Positions 1-8,426 of a stretch of DNA of 34,424 nt are shown here, piece after piece (position 1 is the first letter of the stretch; each line of letters starts with the position of its first letter). Made by a program: the position numbers and the translations under genes. The notes beneath the pieces were generated by a model that saw only the letters and a list, made by a program, of their open reading frames with translations, made no database searches and was not told the DNA's origin. The DNA lies in contig JAKAFS010000041.1 of assembly GCA_021817825.1 (NCBI GenBank), positions 1 to 34,424 of the forward strand. Direction: 5' to 3'. This stretch comes from Deltaproteobacteria bacterium (GTDB taxonomy: Bacteria > Desulfobacterota > Syntrophia > Syntrophales > UBA5619).

Positions 1-1059
1 TCCGATCTTCATGTTTTGCACCTCTTTGTCCATTCGGGCCAAAATTACGATTATGAATTGAATGACATATTCTTTCAGGATCTTGGCATCAGGAAACCGG
101 ATTATTTTCTAAATGCCGTCGGTGAAAACGCAGCCCATACGATAGGAAATGTAATTTCCCGAACCGATGAACTGCTGGCTGCGGAATGTCCGGATGCATT
201 TCTTTTGCTGGGTGATACGAACAGCTGTCTTTCTGCTATTGCCGCAAAACGCCATAAAATTCCAATCTTTCATATGGAAGCCGGAAATCGCTGTTTTGAT
301 CAGCGGGTGCCCGAAGAAATAAATCGTAAAATCATCGATCATATCAGCGACATCAACATGCCCTATACGGAGCATGCACGTCGCTACCTTCTTGCCGAAG
401 GCTTGAAGCCGGACCTGGTCATCAAGACCGGGTCACCCATGAAAGAAGTGCTTGCCTATTATGGGTCTCAGATTGAAGCGTCGAATATTCTGGATCGGCT
501 GCAAATTGAGCAGGGTCAGTACTTCGTCGTTAGCGCCCACCGAGAAGAAAATATTGACAGTGAAACCAATTTTTCCGATCTGATGGCTTCTTTGAAGGCC
601 ATAGTCGAAAAGTACAATTTGCCTATGATTGTATCAACCCATCCGCGAACCAAAAAACGCATGGAGAGCATGACAATTGGAGAGTTTGACCAGCGCATCC
701 GTTTTTTAAAGCCTCTTGGGTTCTTTGATTATGTGAAGCTGCAGATGAATGCTTTCTGTACCGTATCCGATAGTGGAACGATTACAGAGGAATCTTCCAT
801 TTTGAACTTTCCTGCCATAACGATCCGGCAGGCGCATGAAAGGCCGGAGGGGATGGACGAAGGAACCCTGGTGATGTGTGGACTCAAGAAAGAAAGGGTT
901 CTGGAAGCCATTAACCTGGTGCGGTCACATTTTGTCGAGAGCGCAGGGGCCTTCCGTATTGTCCAGGATTATGATGTGGAAAATGTTTCAAAAAAGGTAT
1001 TGCGCATCATTTCCAGCTATACGGACTATGTAAACAGGACCGTGTGGCACAGATATTAA
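1..1059 (+). CDS. fnlC: UDP-N-acetylglucosamine 2-epimerase, FnlC/WbjD type (5' end cut by window)
   Basis: The reading frame is open from base 1, so the N-terminus lies outside the window; 352 residues are visible. The protein belongs to the non-hydrolysing UDP-GlcNAc 2-epimerase family: it has HSGQNYDYE near the visible start, LLGDTNSCL, the HMEAGNRCFDQRVPEE segment, the SAHREEN motif and the late SDSGTITEESS nucleotide-binding motif. MEAGNRCFD, in place of the MEAGLR of WecB, is typical of the FnlC/WbjD/Cap5G branch, which performs the last step of UDP-L-FucNAc synthesis. The next gene resembles WbuB, the L-FucNAc transferase that follows fnlC in known loci, and this supports the call. A UDP-ManNAc-forming WecB role is the alternative. 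Base composition is AT-richer than the genes further right. The enzyme would be cytoplasmic. Confidence 0.85.
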   Translation, partial: SDLHVLHLFVHSGQNYDYELNDIFFQDLGIRKPDYFLNAVGENAAHTIGNVISRTDELLAAECPDAFLLLGDTNSCLSAIAAKRHKIPIFHMEAGNRCFDQRVPEEINRKIIDHISDINMPYTEHARRYLLAEGLKPDLVIKTGSPMKEVLAYYGSQIEASNILDRLQIEQGQYFVVSAHREENIDSETNFSDLMASLKAIVEKYNLPMIVSTHPRTKKRMESMTIGEFDQRIRFLKPLGFFDYVKLQMNAFCTVSDSGTITEESSILNFPAITIRQAHERPEGMDEGTLVMCGLKKERVLEAINLVRSHFVESAGAFRIVQDYDVENVSKKVLRIISSYTDYVNRTVWHRY

Positions 1060-1084
1060 TGTCAATGATTTCCTGATTGGTGCC

Positions 1085-2275
1085 ATGCGAATTTTAATTT
1101 TGGTCGTTTACTACTTGCCGAGCACCAGTTCTGCTGCAAAGCTCATCAGTGATCTTGCCCTAGAACTTGCAAAAGGGGGCCATGATGTGACTGTTTTGGC
1201 ACCTGATCACACTGCCAAGGCAGATCTTCAATGCGATCATGATGACAAGATACGGGTAGTGCGGGTTAGAACTGGTGAAATAAAGAACGTATCAAAGTTT
1301 CTCCGCGGTTATCGAGAGATCTCTCTATCCGGAATTCTTTGGAAAAGGGCAAAAAGTTTTTTCAATGAAAATTCATTCGACCTTATCATCTATTACTCTC
1401 CTACCATATTTTTTGGTCCCCTTGTCAAACGTCTGAAAGGTCTATTTGGTTGCCCTGCATATCTCATCCTCCGAGATATCTTCCCCCAGTGGGCGTTTGA
1501 TGCCGGGATTGTAAGGAGAGGATTGCTTTACAGGCTGTTGAAGCACTTTGAAAAGATTAATTATGATGCTGCTGACATCATAGGTATTCAGTCGCCGGCC
1601 AACAAACTTTATTTTTCCGAGAGAGGGCTTGATCAGAAGTATCGGATCGAGGTTTTGTACAACTGGATGTCTCCCCGTGATCACGACAGTTCATCTGGTC
1701 AATTCCGCGAGAAACTCGGTTTGGATGGCAAGGTCATATTTTTCTATGGCGGAAACATCGGTGTCGCCCAAGACATTGACAATCTCGTAAGGGTTGCCAC
1801 GCGACTGCAAGATGTGCCGGAAGCGTACTTCTTGCTCGTCGGCGAAGGGAGCGAAGTCCCTCGTCTGAAGAGAGAGATTCAAAGACTAGGTTTGAAGAAT
1901 TTCGTGATTCATCCAGCGGTGGAGCAGCGGGACTATCTGAGAATGATCGCTGATATCGATATTGGGATGATTTCTCTGGATCGCAATTTAAAAACCCATA
2001 ATTATCCTGGGAAAATGCTTGGTTACATGTATCACGCAAAGCCCATTTTGGCCAGCATCAATCCTGGAAATGACTTGCAGGCAATTCTGCAGACCCATAA
2101 AGCGGGTTTGGTCTGTCACAATGGCGATGATGACGTCCTCTACAATCAATGCCTTCAGTTGATAAAGAATGCCTCTCTTCGTGTACAGATGGGAATGAAC
2201 GGAAGAAACCTGCTCGAAGATACATTTTCCACATCCACAGCGGCTTCTCAGATTTTGTCACATTTTTCGAATTGA
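1085..2275 (+). CDS. wbuB: Glycosyltransferase family 4, WbuB-like (probable L-FucNAc transferase)
   Basis: A 396-residue GT4 glycosyltransferase with two Rossmann-like halves. The N-terminal part (MRILILVVYYLPSTSSAAKL) binds the acceptor. The C-terminal half contains the FFYGGNIGVAQDIDNL strand-loop, LLVGEGSE, and a donor-binding stretch with NYPGKMLGYMYHAKPILAS. It starts 25 nt after the epimerase stop, and the ATG at 1085 has only a weak ribosome-binding site. Family knowledge: WbuB/WbjE transferases add L-FucNAc to the lipid-linked first sugar on the cytoplasmic face of the inner membrane, and their gene normally follows fnlC/wbjD. Donor specificity is inferred from that neighbourhood, not from residues. 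The gene is AT-rich like its left neighbour. Confidence 0.75.
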   Translation: MRILILVVYYLPSTSSAAKLISDLALELAKGGHDVTVLAPDHTAKADLQCDHDDKIRVVRVRTGEIKNVSKFLRGYREISLSGILWKRAKSFFNENSFDLIIYYSPTIFFGPLVKRLKGLFGCPAYLILRDIFPQWAFDAGIVRRGLLYRLLKHFEKINYDAADIIGIQSPANKLYFSERGLDQKYRIEVLYNWMSPRDHDSSSGQFREKLGLDGKVIFFYGGNIGVAQDIDNLVRVATRLQDVPEAYFLLVGEGSEVPRLKREIQRLGLKNFVIHPAVEQRDYLRMIADIDIGMISLDRNLKTHNYPGKMLGYMYHAKPILASINPGNDLQAILQTHKAGLVCHNGDDDVLYNQCLQLIKNASLRVQMGMNGRNLLEDTFSTSTAASQILSHFSN

Positions 2276-2283
2276 TTCGATCT

Positions 2284-3300
2284 ATGAGCAACCATACATA
2301 TAAATCCTCTAGGGTATTGATCACCGGCGCCACGGGCGCTATCGGGCCGCGTGTTGTCCAGGAGTTGCATCAAGCCGGCTATCCAATTCGCACCTTTTCC
2401 GTCGATGCGCCTTCGGCAGGGATGTCCCCTCGGGATGTAGAGGTTGTCATTGGCGATATTACGAACGAGGAGGCTGTCCAATCGGCTATGCAAGGTGTAG
2501 GTGCCGTCATTCATATGGCAGCGCTCCTGCATATTGTGGATCCACCGCCGGAAATGCGTGCAAAGTACGAGCGCATCAACGTTGGTGGTACTGCAACGGT
2601 AGTGAATGCTGCCCGGCACACAGGCGTCAATCGGGTTGTCTTATTTAGCACGATTGCCGTATATGGAGAGGCAAATGGGTCTATAATAAACGAGAAGTCA
2701 ACCACTCGTCCGGACACTTTTTATGCTCAGACCAAACTTGCTGCCGAACAGATCGTCTTGAATGCGCAGAATGCCGCCGGTCAGCCCTTGGGAACGGTGT
2801 TGCGTTTGGGTGCGGTGTATGGTTCGCGCATCAAGGGAAACTACGAACGGTTGACCCATGCCTTGGCGCGCAATCGTTTTATCCCGATCGGATCGGGTCT
2901 CAACCGACGGACGCTGGTTTATGATAAGGACGTCGGTCGAGCGGTTGCGCTGGCTGTTTCGCATCCCGCCGCAGCAGGGAGAATCTTTAATGTAACCGAT
3001 GGCACGTTTCATACATTGAATGATATTATCGATGCCATTTGCGCTGCTCTCGGTCGCAAGCCGCCCCGATTGTCACTGCCCCTGGGGCCGACACGGGGAC
3101 TGGTTGGCTTAATCGGAAAGATGGGCCAGGCCATCGGTTTAAAACCGCCGGTGACCCAGGCCATGATCGACAAATATACGGAAGATATCGCCGTGGACGG
3201 CAGCCTCATTCAACAAGAACTGGGTTTTGTTCCCCAGTATGGTTTAACGAAGGGTTGGCAAGAAACGGTCAAAGAGATGCGGGAAGGTGTCGCTCTTTGA
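2284..3300 (+). CDS. NAD-dependent epimerase/dehydratase family protein (possible nucleotide-sugar 4-reductase, WbjF/WbpV/WreQ-like)
   Basis: An extended short-chain dehydrogenase of 338 residues. The nucleotide-binding GATGAIG lies at residues 15-21, the catalytic Tyr-Lys pair is YAQTK (Y147, K151), and Ser/Thr is at 122-123. I chose ATG 2284, 8 nt after the glycosyltransferase stop; the frame stays open further upstream, but only inside the previous gene. Members next to WbpM-type dehydratases (WbpV, WreQ, WbjF) reduce or epimerise the 4-keto sugar from that enzyme to UDP-QuiNAc or UDP-FucNAc, and a WbpM homologue lies two genes downstream. Product stereochemistry cannot be read from the sequence. 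A plain UDP-GlcNAc 4-epimerase remains possible. Confidence 0.8.
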   Translation: MSNHTYKSSRVLITGATGAIGPRVVQELHQAGYPIRTFSVDAPSAGMSPRDVEVVIGDITNEEAVQSAMQGVGAVIHMAALLHIVDPPPEMRAKYERINVGGTATVVNAARHTGVNRVVLFSTIAVYGEANGSIINEKSTTRPDTFYAQTKLAAEQIVLNAQNAAGQPLGTVLRLGAVYGSRIKGNYERLTHALARNRFIPIGSGLNRRTLVYDKDVGRAVALAVSHPAAAGRIFNVTDGTFHTLNDIIDAICAALGRKPPRLSLPLGPTRGLVGLIGKMGQAIGLKPPVTQAMIDKYTEDIAVDGSLIQQELGFVPQYGLTKGWQETVKEMREGVAL

Positions 3301-3857
3301 AACGCATTGGCGATGTTTTGCTGAGTTTTTTCCTAGCCTGCTTTTTATGCATTCCCATGGCATTTATTGCCTTGGTTGTCAAACTAACTTCCCAAGGACC
3401 GGCGCTATACTGGTCCGATCGGGTGGGTCAAAACAACACCCTATTCAAAATGCCCAAGTTTCGGACGATGAGCCTTGACGCTCCTCAAGTTGCAACTCAT
3501 CTGATGAAGAATCCCGACCGCTATCTGACACCCGTCGGATCCTTTCTCCGCAAGTTCAGCCTTGACGAACTTCCGCAAATATGGAGCATTTTAAAGGGTG
3601 ATATGAGTTTCATCGGTCCACGGCCCGCCTTGTATAATCAGAATGACCTTATCGAGCTGAGAACAAAAAAAGGAGTTCATCGGCTTACGCCTGGTGTCAC
3701 GGGATGGGCGCAGATTAACGGTCGTGATGACATCCCTATTCCACTTAAAGTCACATATGATGAATATTATTTGGAAAATAGATCGTTCTTGCTTGACTTG
3801 AAGATACTGTATATGACAGTGATAAAGGTCATAAAGGCCGATGGCGTTCAACATTAA
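3297..3857 (+). CDS. Monotopic phosphoglycosyl transferase (undecaprenyl-phosphate sugar-1-phosphate transferase, PglC/WreU-like)
   Basis: A 186-residue bacterial sugar transferase (PF02397-type) that starts a lipid-linked glycan by moving a sugar phosphate from a UDP-sugar to undecaprenyl phosphate. Visible are the N-terminal basic residues followed by a reentrant hydrophobic helix with Ile-Pro at 19-20, the KFRTM motif, the catalytic Asp-Glu dyad in [10 protein letters not shown] (D90, E91), [12 protein letters not shown] and [14 protein letters not shown]. The length matches the minimal PglC form, with no WbaP-like N-terminal membrane domain. The frame is open far upstream inside the preceding gene, but the family start fits TTG 3297, which overlaps the previous stop (TTGA) with GGGAAGG about 10 nt before it. 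Its position between the putative 4-reductase and the 4,6-dehydratase suggests a QuiNAc- or FucNAc-phosphate donor. Confidence 0.88.
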   Translation: MKRIGDVLLSFFLACFLCIPMAFIALVVKLTSQGPALYWSDRVGQNNTLFKMPKFRTMSLDAPQVATHLMKNPDRYLTPVGSFLRKFSLDELPQIWSILKGDMSFIGPRPALYNQNDLIELRTKKGVHRLTPGVTGWAQINGRDDIPIPLKVTYDEYYLENRSFLLDLKILYMTVIKVIKADGVQH

Positions 3858-3877
3858 TCCTTCACCCTAGGTTGCCT

Positions 3878-5779
3878 ATGCATCGCCAGTTAAAAAATCC
3901 GAAATTCTACTTCATGATTCTAAGTGATATGGCGCTTTTTGGGTTGGCGTACATTATCGCTTATCTCTTGCGGTTTGATTTTTCTATTGATCAAGATCAA
4001 ATCCAGAAAATTCGGCTAACCCTTCTGTGGATTGTTCCGGTGAAGGCCGGCATCTTTCTCGTTTTCGGTTTATACAGGGGTATGTGGCGGTACACCAGTG
4101 TTCGGGACTTCTGGCATTTGTTGCAGGCATGCGTTTTTTCGATGCTTCTGAACATGGCAGTTATCCTTTATTTATATAGATTTGAAGGTTACTCCCGCGC
4201 CGTGTTTCTGATGGATGGCATATTGACACTCCTTCTCGCCGGAGGACTGCGGTTGTTTATAAGGATCTTTTTTTCAAACGGCTTACATTGGAGTGGGATC
4301 CACCTCTTGAGCAGGGGGGAAAGAAACCGAAAACCGGTATTGATTATCGGCGCCGGCGATGCGGGAGAGAAAATCCTGCGCGAGATTTCCGAAAACGGGC
4401 GGTTGCACTATCACGTCGTTGGTTTTGTCGACGATGATCCTCACAAGCAGGGCAGGTCGATCCATGGCATCCCCGTAATGGGTGATATTGACCATTTGCC
4501 TTATCTATCGCTTAAGTGGAACATCCAAGAGGCGCTCATTGCGATTCCCTCGTTGAAGGGGGCGCGGATGCGGAAAATCTTGGATGTTTGCAAAAATTGC
4601 GGCATTGAATACAAGACCCTGCCGGGAATGGGTGAGATCATCGACGGCCGGGTCAGCGTAAAAAAACTGAGAGATGTCAACTATGAGGACCTGCTGGGGC
4701 GAATGCCCGTGCAACTCGATAAAGAAGGGATCAGTCAGTATATCCAGGGTCGGACGGTTCTGATTACCGGTTGCGGCGGATCCATCGGGTCGGAGTTGTG
4801 TCGTCAGGTTGTCCGTTTTCAACCGCAAAACCTCATTCTCGTTGACGCCGGAGAGGAAAATCTCTTTAAGATCCAGATGGAACTGCATCATGAGCTGTAT
4901 TTTAACCATTACCGGACAGTTTTGGGGCCTGTCCAGGATAAGGCCCTCATCGATGAGGTATTCCGGAAATATCGTCCGGCGGTCGTGTTTCATGCGGCTG
5001 CCTACAAGCATGTGCCGATGCTGGAGAAAAATCCATGGGAGGCGGTTTTTAACAACATCATCGGAAGTTCGGTCGTCATGGAGGCGGCCATCAGCCATGG
5101 CGTCGAGCGGTTTGTGCTTGTTTCTACAGACAAAGCGGTGCGCCCCACGAATGTGATGGGGGCGTCGAAACGGATCACGGAGCTCCTGCTGCAATCCTAT
5201 CAGGGAAATGGCCGAAAATTCATGGCCGTACGGTTCGGAAATGTGGTGGGTTCTTCGGGGTCCGTCATCCCGCTTTTCCGGAGGCAAATCGAACAAGGAG
5301 GCCCCGTGACGGTTACGCACCCGGAGGTGACCCGCTATTTTATGACCATCCCGGAGGCTGCGCAGCTGATCATTCAGGCGGGGGCCATGGGCGAAGGGGA
5401 CGAAATCTTTATCCTGGAGATGGGCACGCCCGTGAAGATTGCCGATATGGCCAGGGACCTCATTACCCTCTCCGGAAAAGAACCGGATAAGGATATTCAG
5501 ATTGTTTACACGGGGCTCAGGGAAGGTGAAAAACTCTATGAGGAGCTCATTACCGTAGGGGAAGGAATCGTGACCACCAAACACGAAAAGATCATGGTGC
5601 TTCGCCCTAACGGAGGGGATCATAGGACCGGCAACTCACCATCGTTTCGTGAAAAACTGGTTGCCAATCTCGAAGTCCTGTATGATGCGGCGAACCGGCA
5701 TGATGCCCGGGCCATCAAAAAGACGCTCCAGGACATCGTTCCCGAGTATAAACCGCAGGATTCGGAAAGCATCTTATGA
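3878..5779 (+). CDS. wbpM: Membrane-bound UDP-GlcNAc 4,6-dehydratase, WbpM/PglF/CapD family
   Basis: A 633-residue polysaccharide biosynthesis protein. The N-terminal ~130 residues carry four or so membrane helices. A first Rossmann domain begins at VLIIGAGDAGEKI (about 154-166) and a second at TGCGGSIGSE (297-306). The active site is S-T-D-K (416-419) followed by NVMGASKR, where Met427 replaces the usual SDR tyrosine ahead of Lys431. That MxxxK signature marks the large membrane 4,6-dehydratases (WbpM, PglF), which make the UDP-4-keto-6-deoxy sugar used for QuiNAc, FucNAc or bacillosamine. ATG 3878 is preferred over TTG 3872 because TAGG lies about 7 nt upstream. It follows the phosphoglycosyl transferase by 20 nt, probably as the last gene of the O-antigen unit. 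Confidence 0.92.
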   Translation: MHRQLKNPKFYFMILSDMALFGLAYIIAYLLRFDFSIDQDQIQKIRLTLLWIVPVKAGIFLVFGLYRGMWRYTSVRDFWHLLQACVFSMLLNMAVILYLYRFEGYSRAVFLMDGILTLLLAGGLRLFIRIFFSNGLHWSGIHLLSRGERNRKPVLIIGAGDAGEKILREISENGRLHYHVVGFVDDDPHKQGRSIHGIPVMGDIDHLPYLSLKWNIQEALIAIPSLKGARMRKILDVCKNCGIEYKTLPGMGEIIDGRVSVKKLRDVNYEDLLGRMPVQLDKEGISQYIQGRTVLITGCGGSIGSELCRQVVRFQPQNLILVDAGEENLFKIQMELHHELYFNHYRTVLGPVQDKALIDEVFRKYRPAVVFHAAAYKHVPMLEKNPWEAVFNNIIGSSVVMEAAISHGVERFVLVSTDKAVRPTNVMGASKRITELLLQSYQGNGRKFMAVRFGNVVGSSGSVIPLFRRQIEQGGPVTVTHPEVTRYFMTIPEAAQLIIQAGAMGEGDEIFILEMGTPVKIADMARDLITLSGKEPDKDIQIVYTGLREGEKLYEELITVGEGIVTTKHEKIMVLRPNGGDHRTGNSPSFREKLVANLEVLYDAANRHDARAIKKTLQDIVPEYKPQDSESIL

Positions 5780-5810
5780 TTTCCTTCCGCCTCCTTCACC
5801 GACACCTGTC

Positions 5811-6971
5811 ATGACCGCAAATGCGATCAACGCTAAGGGCCGCCCTCCTGTCTCTTTGCCCCGCCGTATCCTGATCATCCAGCTTGGCGACATCGGCGAT
5901 GTGGTCTGGTCGCTGCCCGCCCTCCGGGCTGTCCGGGAGGCCTATCCGGAAGCGACCATCGCCGTTTTGCTCCGCGAAGGAAACGGGTCATTGCTGACGG
6001 CCGATGCCTGCCCTCCCGAGATTTTCGAGGTTCGCAAAGGGTCGGGAGGCTTCTTGGGGCGCCTGGCGGCCTCCCTGGGCCTCATTCGCGCCCTTCGCCG
6101 GCAACGGTTCGATATCGTCTTCGATCTTAGGGGAGACGAGCGGGGGGGCTACATGGCCTTTGCGACCGGAGCGCCGATCCGCGTCGCCCAGCATTACCCC
6201 GACATGACCTGGCCGCGCAACAGCCTCTTCACCCATCTATTGACATACCCTCTTTCCGATGTCTGTACGCCCGAAAAAGCAGCCGCGCCGTCGCTGGGGA
6301 TCCTCAGGGCCTTCGGAATCAAGGTCGGCAGCGCCGTTCCCGAGTTGCACCTGTCCGACGAGATCCGCCGGCGGGCCGCGGCGCTTCTCGCTGTAGAGGG
6401 AATTGCCCCGAATCGAAAGACCGGGAATGCCGAAGGGGAAAAAGAGACCGGGACCGGGTCGAACCCTGGACCGGGTTGGGTCACCTTGAACCCCTTTTCA
6501 CGTTGGTCCTACAAGGAATGGAGCCCGAAAAAATGGGTGCAGGTGATCGACTGGCTCTGGCGGGAGCATGGCCTCGCATCGGTCGTTGTCGGTTCCTCCG
6601 CCGAGAGGGAAAAGGCTCGTGAGATAACGGAAGCCTGCCGAGGGAAGGTCTGCAACCTGGCCGGGAAATCGACGCTTGCGGAGCTGGCGGGAATCCTTGC
6701 CCAAAGCCGTCTCCAGATCGGCGTCGACAGCGCTGCGCCGCACATTGCCGCCGCCGTGGGAACCCCCACGGTGACCCTCTACGGTCCCTCCGACGGGCAG
6801 TATTGGGGGCCTCCCGGTGACCGCCACCGCATCGTCGCTCCCGAAATGGCCTGCGCCCCCTGCCACCGGAAGGGGTGCGATGGCAAAGGCATCAGCCGCT
6901 GCCTTGACCTGCTGGATGTCGCCCGGGTGCAGGCGGCCATTGGCCAGGCCCTGGCCGGGAGGCTTGGCTGA
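5811..6971 (+). CDS. Glycosyltransferase family 9 (heptosyltransferase-like)
   Basis: A 386-residue GT9 protein. It has the N-terminal LIIQLGDIGDVVWSLPALRAV (seen here as an ADP-heptose-type acceptor loop), FDLRGDERGG in the middle, NPFSRWSYKEWSPKKW, and the donor-site stretch GVDSAAPHIAAAVGTPTV followed by TLYGPSD. Near the C-terminus is a Cys-rich CAPCHRKGC loop common in heptosyltransferases. I took ATG 5811; the longer open frame runs back into wbpM and its residues look like a shadow. There is no clear Shine-Dalgarno. It is 31 nt after wbpM and on the same strand, so it could be co-transcribed. It converges with the Trm112 gene, leaving only 11 nt between stops. A RfaQ-like core heptosyltransferase is possible; its acceptor is unknown. 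Confidence 0.85.
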   Translation: MTANAINAKGRPPVSLPRRILIIQLGDIGDVVWSLPALRAVREAYPEATIAVLLREGNGSLLTADACPPEIFEVRKGSGGFLGRLAASLGLIRALRRQRFDIVFDLRGDERGGYMAFATGAPIRVAQHYPDMTWPRNSLFTHLLTYPLSDVCTPEKAAAPSLGILRAFGIKVGSAVPELHLSDEIRRRAAALLAVEGIAPNRKTGNAEGEKETGTGSNPGPGWVTLNPFSRWSYKEWSPKKWVQVIDWLWREHGLASVVVGSSAEREKAREITEACRGKVCNLAGKSTLAELAGILAQSRLQIGVDSAAPHIAAAVGTPTVTLYGPSDGQYWGPPGDRHRIVAPEMACAPCHRKGCDGKGISRCLDLLDVARVQAAIGQALAGRLG

Positions 6972-6982
6972 ACGACCTCGTT

Positions 6983-7156
6983 TTATCGAGCGAGCGGTTT
7001 GGCCTCGTCGATGAGCATGATTGGGATGTCCTCCCGGATCTCATAGACGAGGCGGCACTTTTCGCAGACGAGGCCGTCTTCAGCCGGTGTCAGGTGCAGG
7101 TCGCCCTTGCACTTCGGGCAGGCCAAGATCTCCAGCAACTCCTTACTTATTCCCAT
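6983..7156 (-). CDS. Trm112 family zinc-ribbon protein (YcaR-like)
   Basis: A 57-residue gene. It starts at ATG 7156, with a GTG one codon earlier as an alternative. The N-terminus reads MGISKELLEILACPKCKGDL, and the two zinc-binding pairs are CPKC (13-16) and CEKC (31-34), ending in EIREDIPIMLIDEA. This is the usual size and layout of the bacterial Trm112/UPF0434 family, whose relatives activate methyltransferases; the bacterial role is poorly known. In E. coli the homologue ycaR sits between lpxK and kdsB, so its place at the end of this lipid A/heptose operon is conserved context. It lies 127 nt after waaC, separated by a palindromic repeat. Confidence 0.9.
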   Translation of the reverse strand: MGISKELLEILACPKCKGDLHLTPAEDGLVCEKCRLVYEIREDIPIMLIDEAKPLAR

Positions 7157-7201
7157 CACTCTTCAAGACACCTTTGAATTTCTCCGCATAAGGTCTCCGT
7201 T

Positions 7202-7268
7202 GTCATTCCCGCGGAAGCGGGAATCCAGTCCTTGCTTACTCATGGATTCCCGCTTTCGCGGGAATGAC
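7202..7268. repeat. Dispersed palindromic repeat, 26-bp inverted arms
   Basis: Arms at 7202-7227 (GTCATTCCCGCGGAAGCGGG...) and 7243-7268 are inverted repeats with one mismatch, around a 15-bp spacer. The GTCATTCCCGCG/GCGGGAATCCA sequence is a REP-like palindrome familiar from many proteobacterial genomes. It lies between waaC and the Trm112 gene and could fold in either transcript. There is no T-run, so it is not an obvious terminator; it may attenuate or protect the operon mRNA. Confidence 0.85.
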
Positions 7269-7283
7269 AAAGCAGGGGGATTT

Positions 7284-8426
7284 TCAAAGGGCTCTTTTCC
7301 TCCTTTCATCAGTTATTTCAAAAACCTCCCGCACCGCCGCAAAAACATCTTCCACGGTAATTTCACGCATGCAGTGTTGAGTCTCACAATGCTTCTTCAG
7401 ACAGGGGCTGCAAGTTAACTCTCGCCTGATGACCCGATGACCGGCTCCGTAGGGACCCGTGCGGACGGGGTCCGTCGGCCCGAAAAGGGCGACGACCGGA
7501 GTCCCCATGGCGGCGGCCAGGTGCATGGGCCCCGAATCGGTGGTCACGAGAAGGGCCGCCTGCTGATAGAGGCAAGCCAACTCCCGGAGCGACGTCTGCC
7601 CGCCCAGATTGACGGCCTCTGTCTCCATTTGCCCTTGAATCCTGTCCAGGGGACCCGCATCGCCTCCTGTCAGGACGACGCCGACCTTAAGCTCCCGGCG
7701 GATCCGGTCGCAAAGTTCGGCAAACTTTCCCTCCTCCCAGAGCTTCGTTTCCCAGAAGGCCACGGGATTGACGGCCACAAAAGGGTTGGCCGTTTCGCTT
7801 TTCCCGCCTGCTGAACCCACTCCTCCGGTTCCCTCTTCCCCTTCCATTTTCAGGATGCTCGCATAGCGGTCCAGAAGGGCCGCCACGTTGCGCCGTTCCT
7901 GCTCGCCGACGGCAACGGTGAACTCCGGCGTTGCCAGAGACGGCGTCAGCTCCTGCGCCTCCTGTCCCCCGGCCAGATAACGGACAAAGTCCAGATAACG
8001 GTCCACGGCATGCTTCCCCATTGCTTCGGGGATTTTTTCGTTATAGAAAAGGCCGCTCAACTCCTGGAGACTGTCGTAACCGAGCTTGCGTTTTCCGCCG
8101 CTTAAGGCGACGATCACGGCGCTCTTCAGCAGGCCGTGGAAGTCGATGACCAGATCGTAAGGCCGTCTCCGCAGCTCTTGGTAAAAGTGCTTCATCTCCT
8201 GAAGAGGTTCCGCAAGACGGCCCTGGCAAAATTCCCTGATCCAGGTTTTCCGGCGGGAGACGATGACCCGGTTCAGGGCCGGGTGTCCGACAAGCAGGTC
8301 GGCGGCGGCCTCCTCGACCACCCAGGTGATGTCCGCCGCGGGGTAGCAGCGTCTTAAGGCAGCCAGGGCCGGCAGGGTGTGGATCACATCGCCGATGGCG
8401 CTCAATTTGACGATCAGGATGTTCAC
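7284..8426 (-). CDS. waaC: Lipopolysaccharide heptosyltransferase I-like (GT9)
   Basis: 380 residues from GTG 8426. It begins MNILIVKLSAIGDVIHTLPA, the acceptor-site signature of heptosyltransferase I, which adds the first L-glycero-D-manno-heptose to Kdo on the inner-membrane face. Other landmarks are VIDFHGLLKSA, NPVAFWETKLWEEGKFAEL, the donor-site TTDSGPMHLAAAMGTP with ALFGPTDP, and a C-terminal CSPCLKKHCETQHC loop. The frame is open for 93 codons further upstream, but that part is a shadow of gmhB. The chosen GTG overlaps the gmhB stop as GTGA, which implies coupled translation. WaaC versus another GT9 acceptor class is inferred from the N-terminal motif and from the presence of a separate WaaF-like gene. 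Confidence 0.85.
   Translation of the reverse strand: MNILIVKLSAIGDVIHTLPALAALRRCYPAADITWVVEEAAADLLVGHPALNRVIVSRRKTWIREFCQGRLAEPLQEMKHFYQELRRRPYDLVIDFHGLLKSAVIVALSGGKRKLGYDSLQELSGLFYNEKIPEAMGKHAVDRYLDFVRYLAGGQEAQELTPSLATPEFTVAVGEQERRNVAALLDRYASILKMEGEEGTGGVGSAGGKSETANPFVAVNPVAFWETKLWEEGKFAELCDRIRRELKVGVVLTGGDAGPLDRIQGQMETEAVNLGGQTSLRELACLYQQAALLVTTDSGPMHLAAAMGTPVVALFGPTDPVRTGPYGAGHRVIRRELTCSPCLKKHCETQHCMREITVEDVFAAVREVFEITDERRKRAL

Noticed and set aside
3039-3296. An 86-residue N-terminal extension of the phosphoglycosyl transferase
   Set aside because: The extension overlaps the previous gene in another frame and lacks hydrophobic helices; the family fold starts at TTG 3297.
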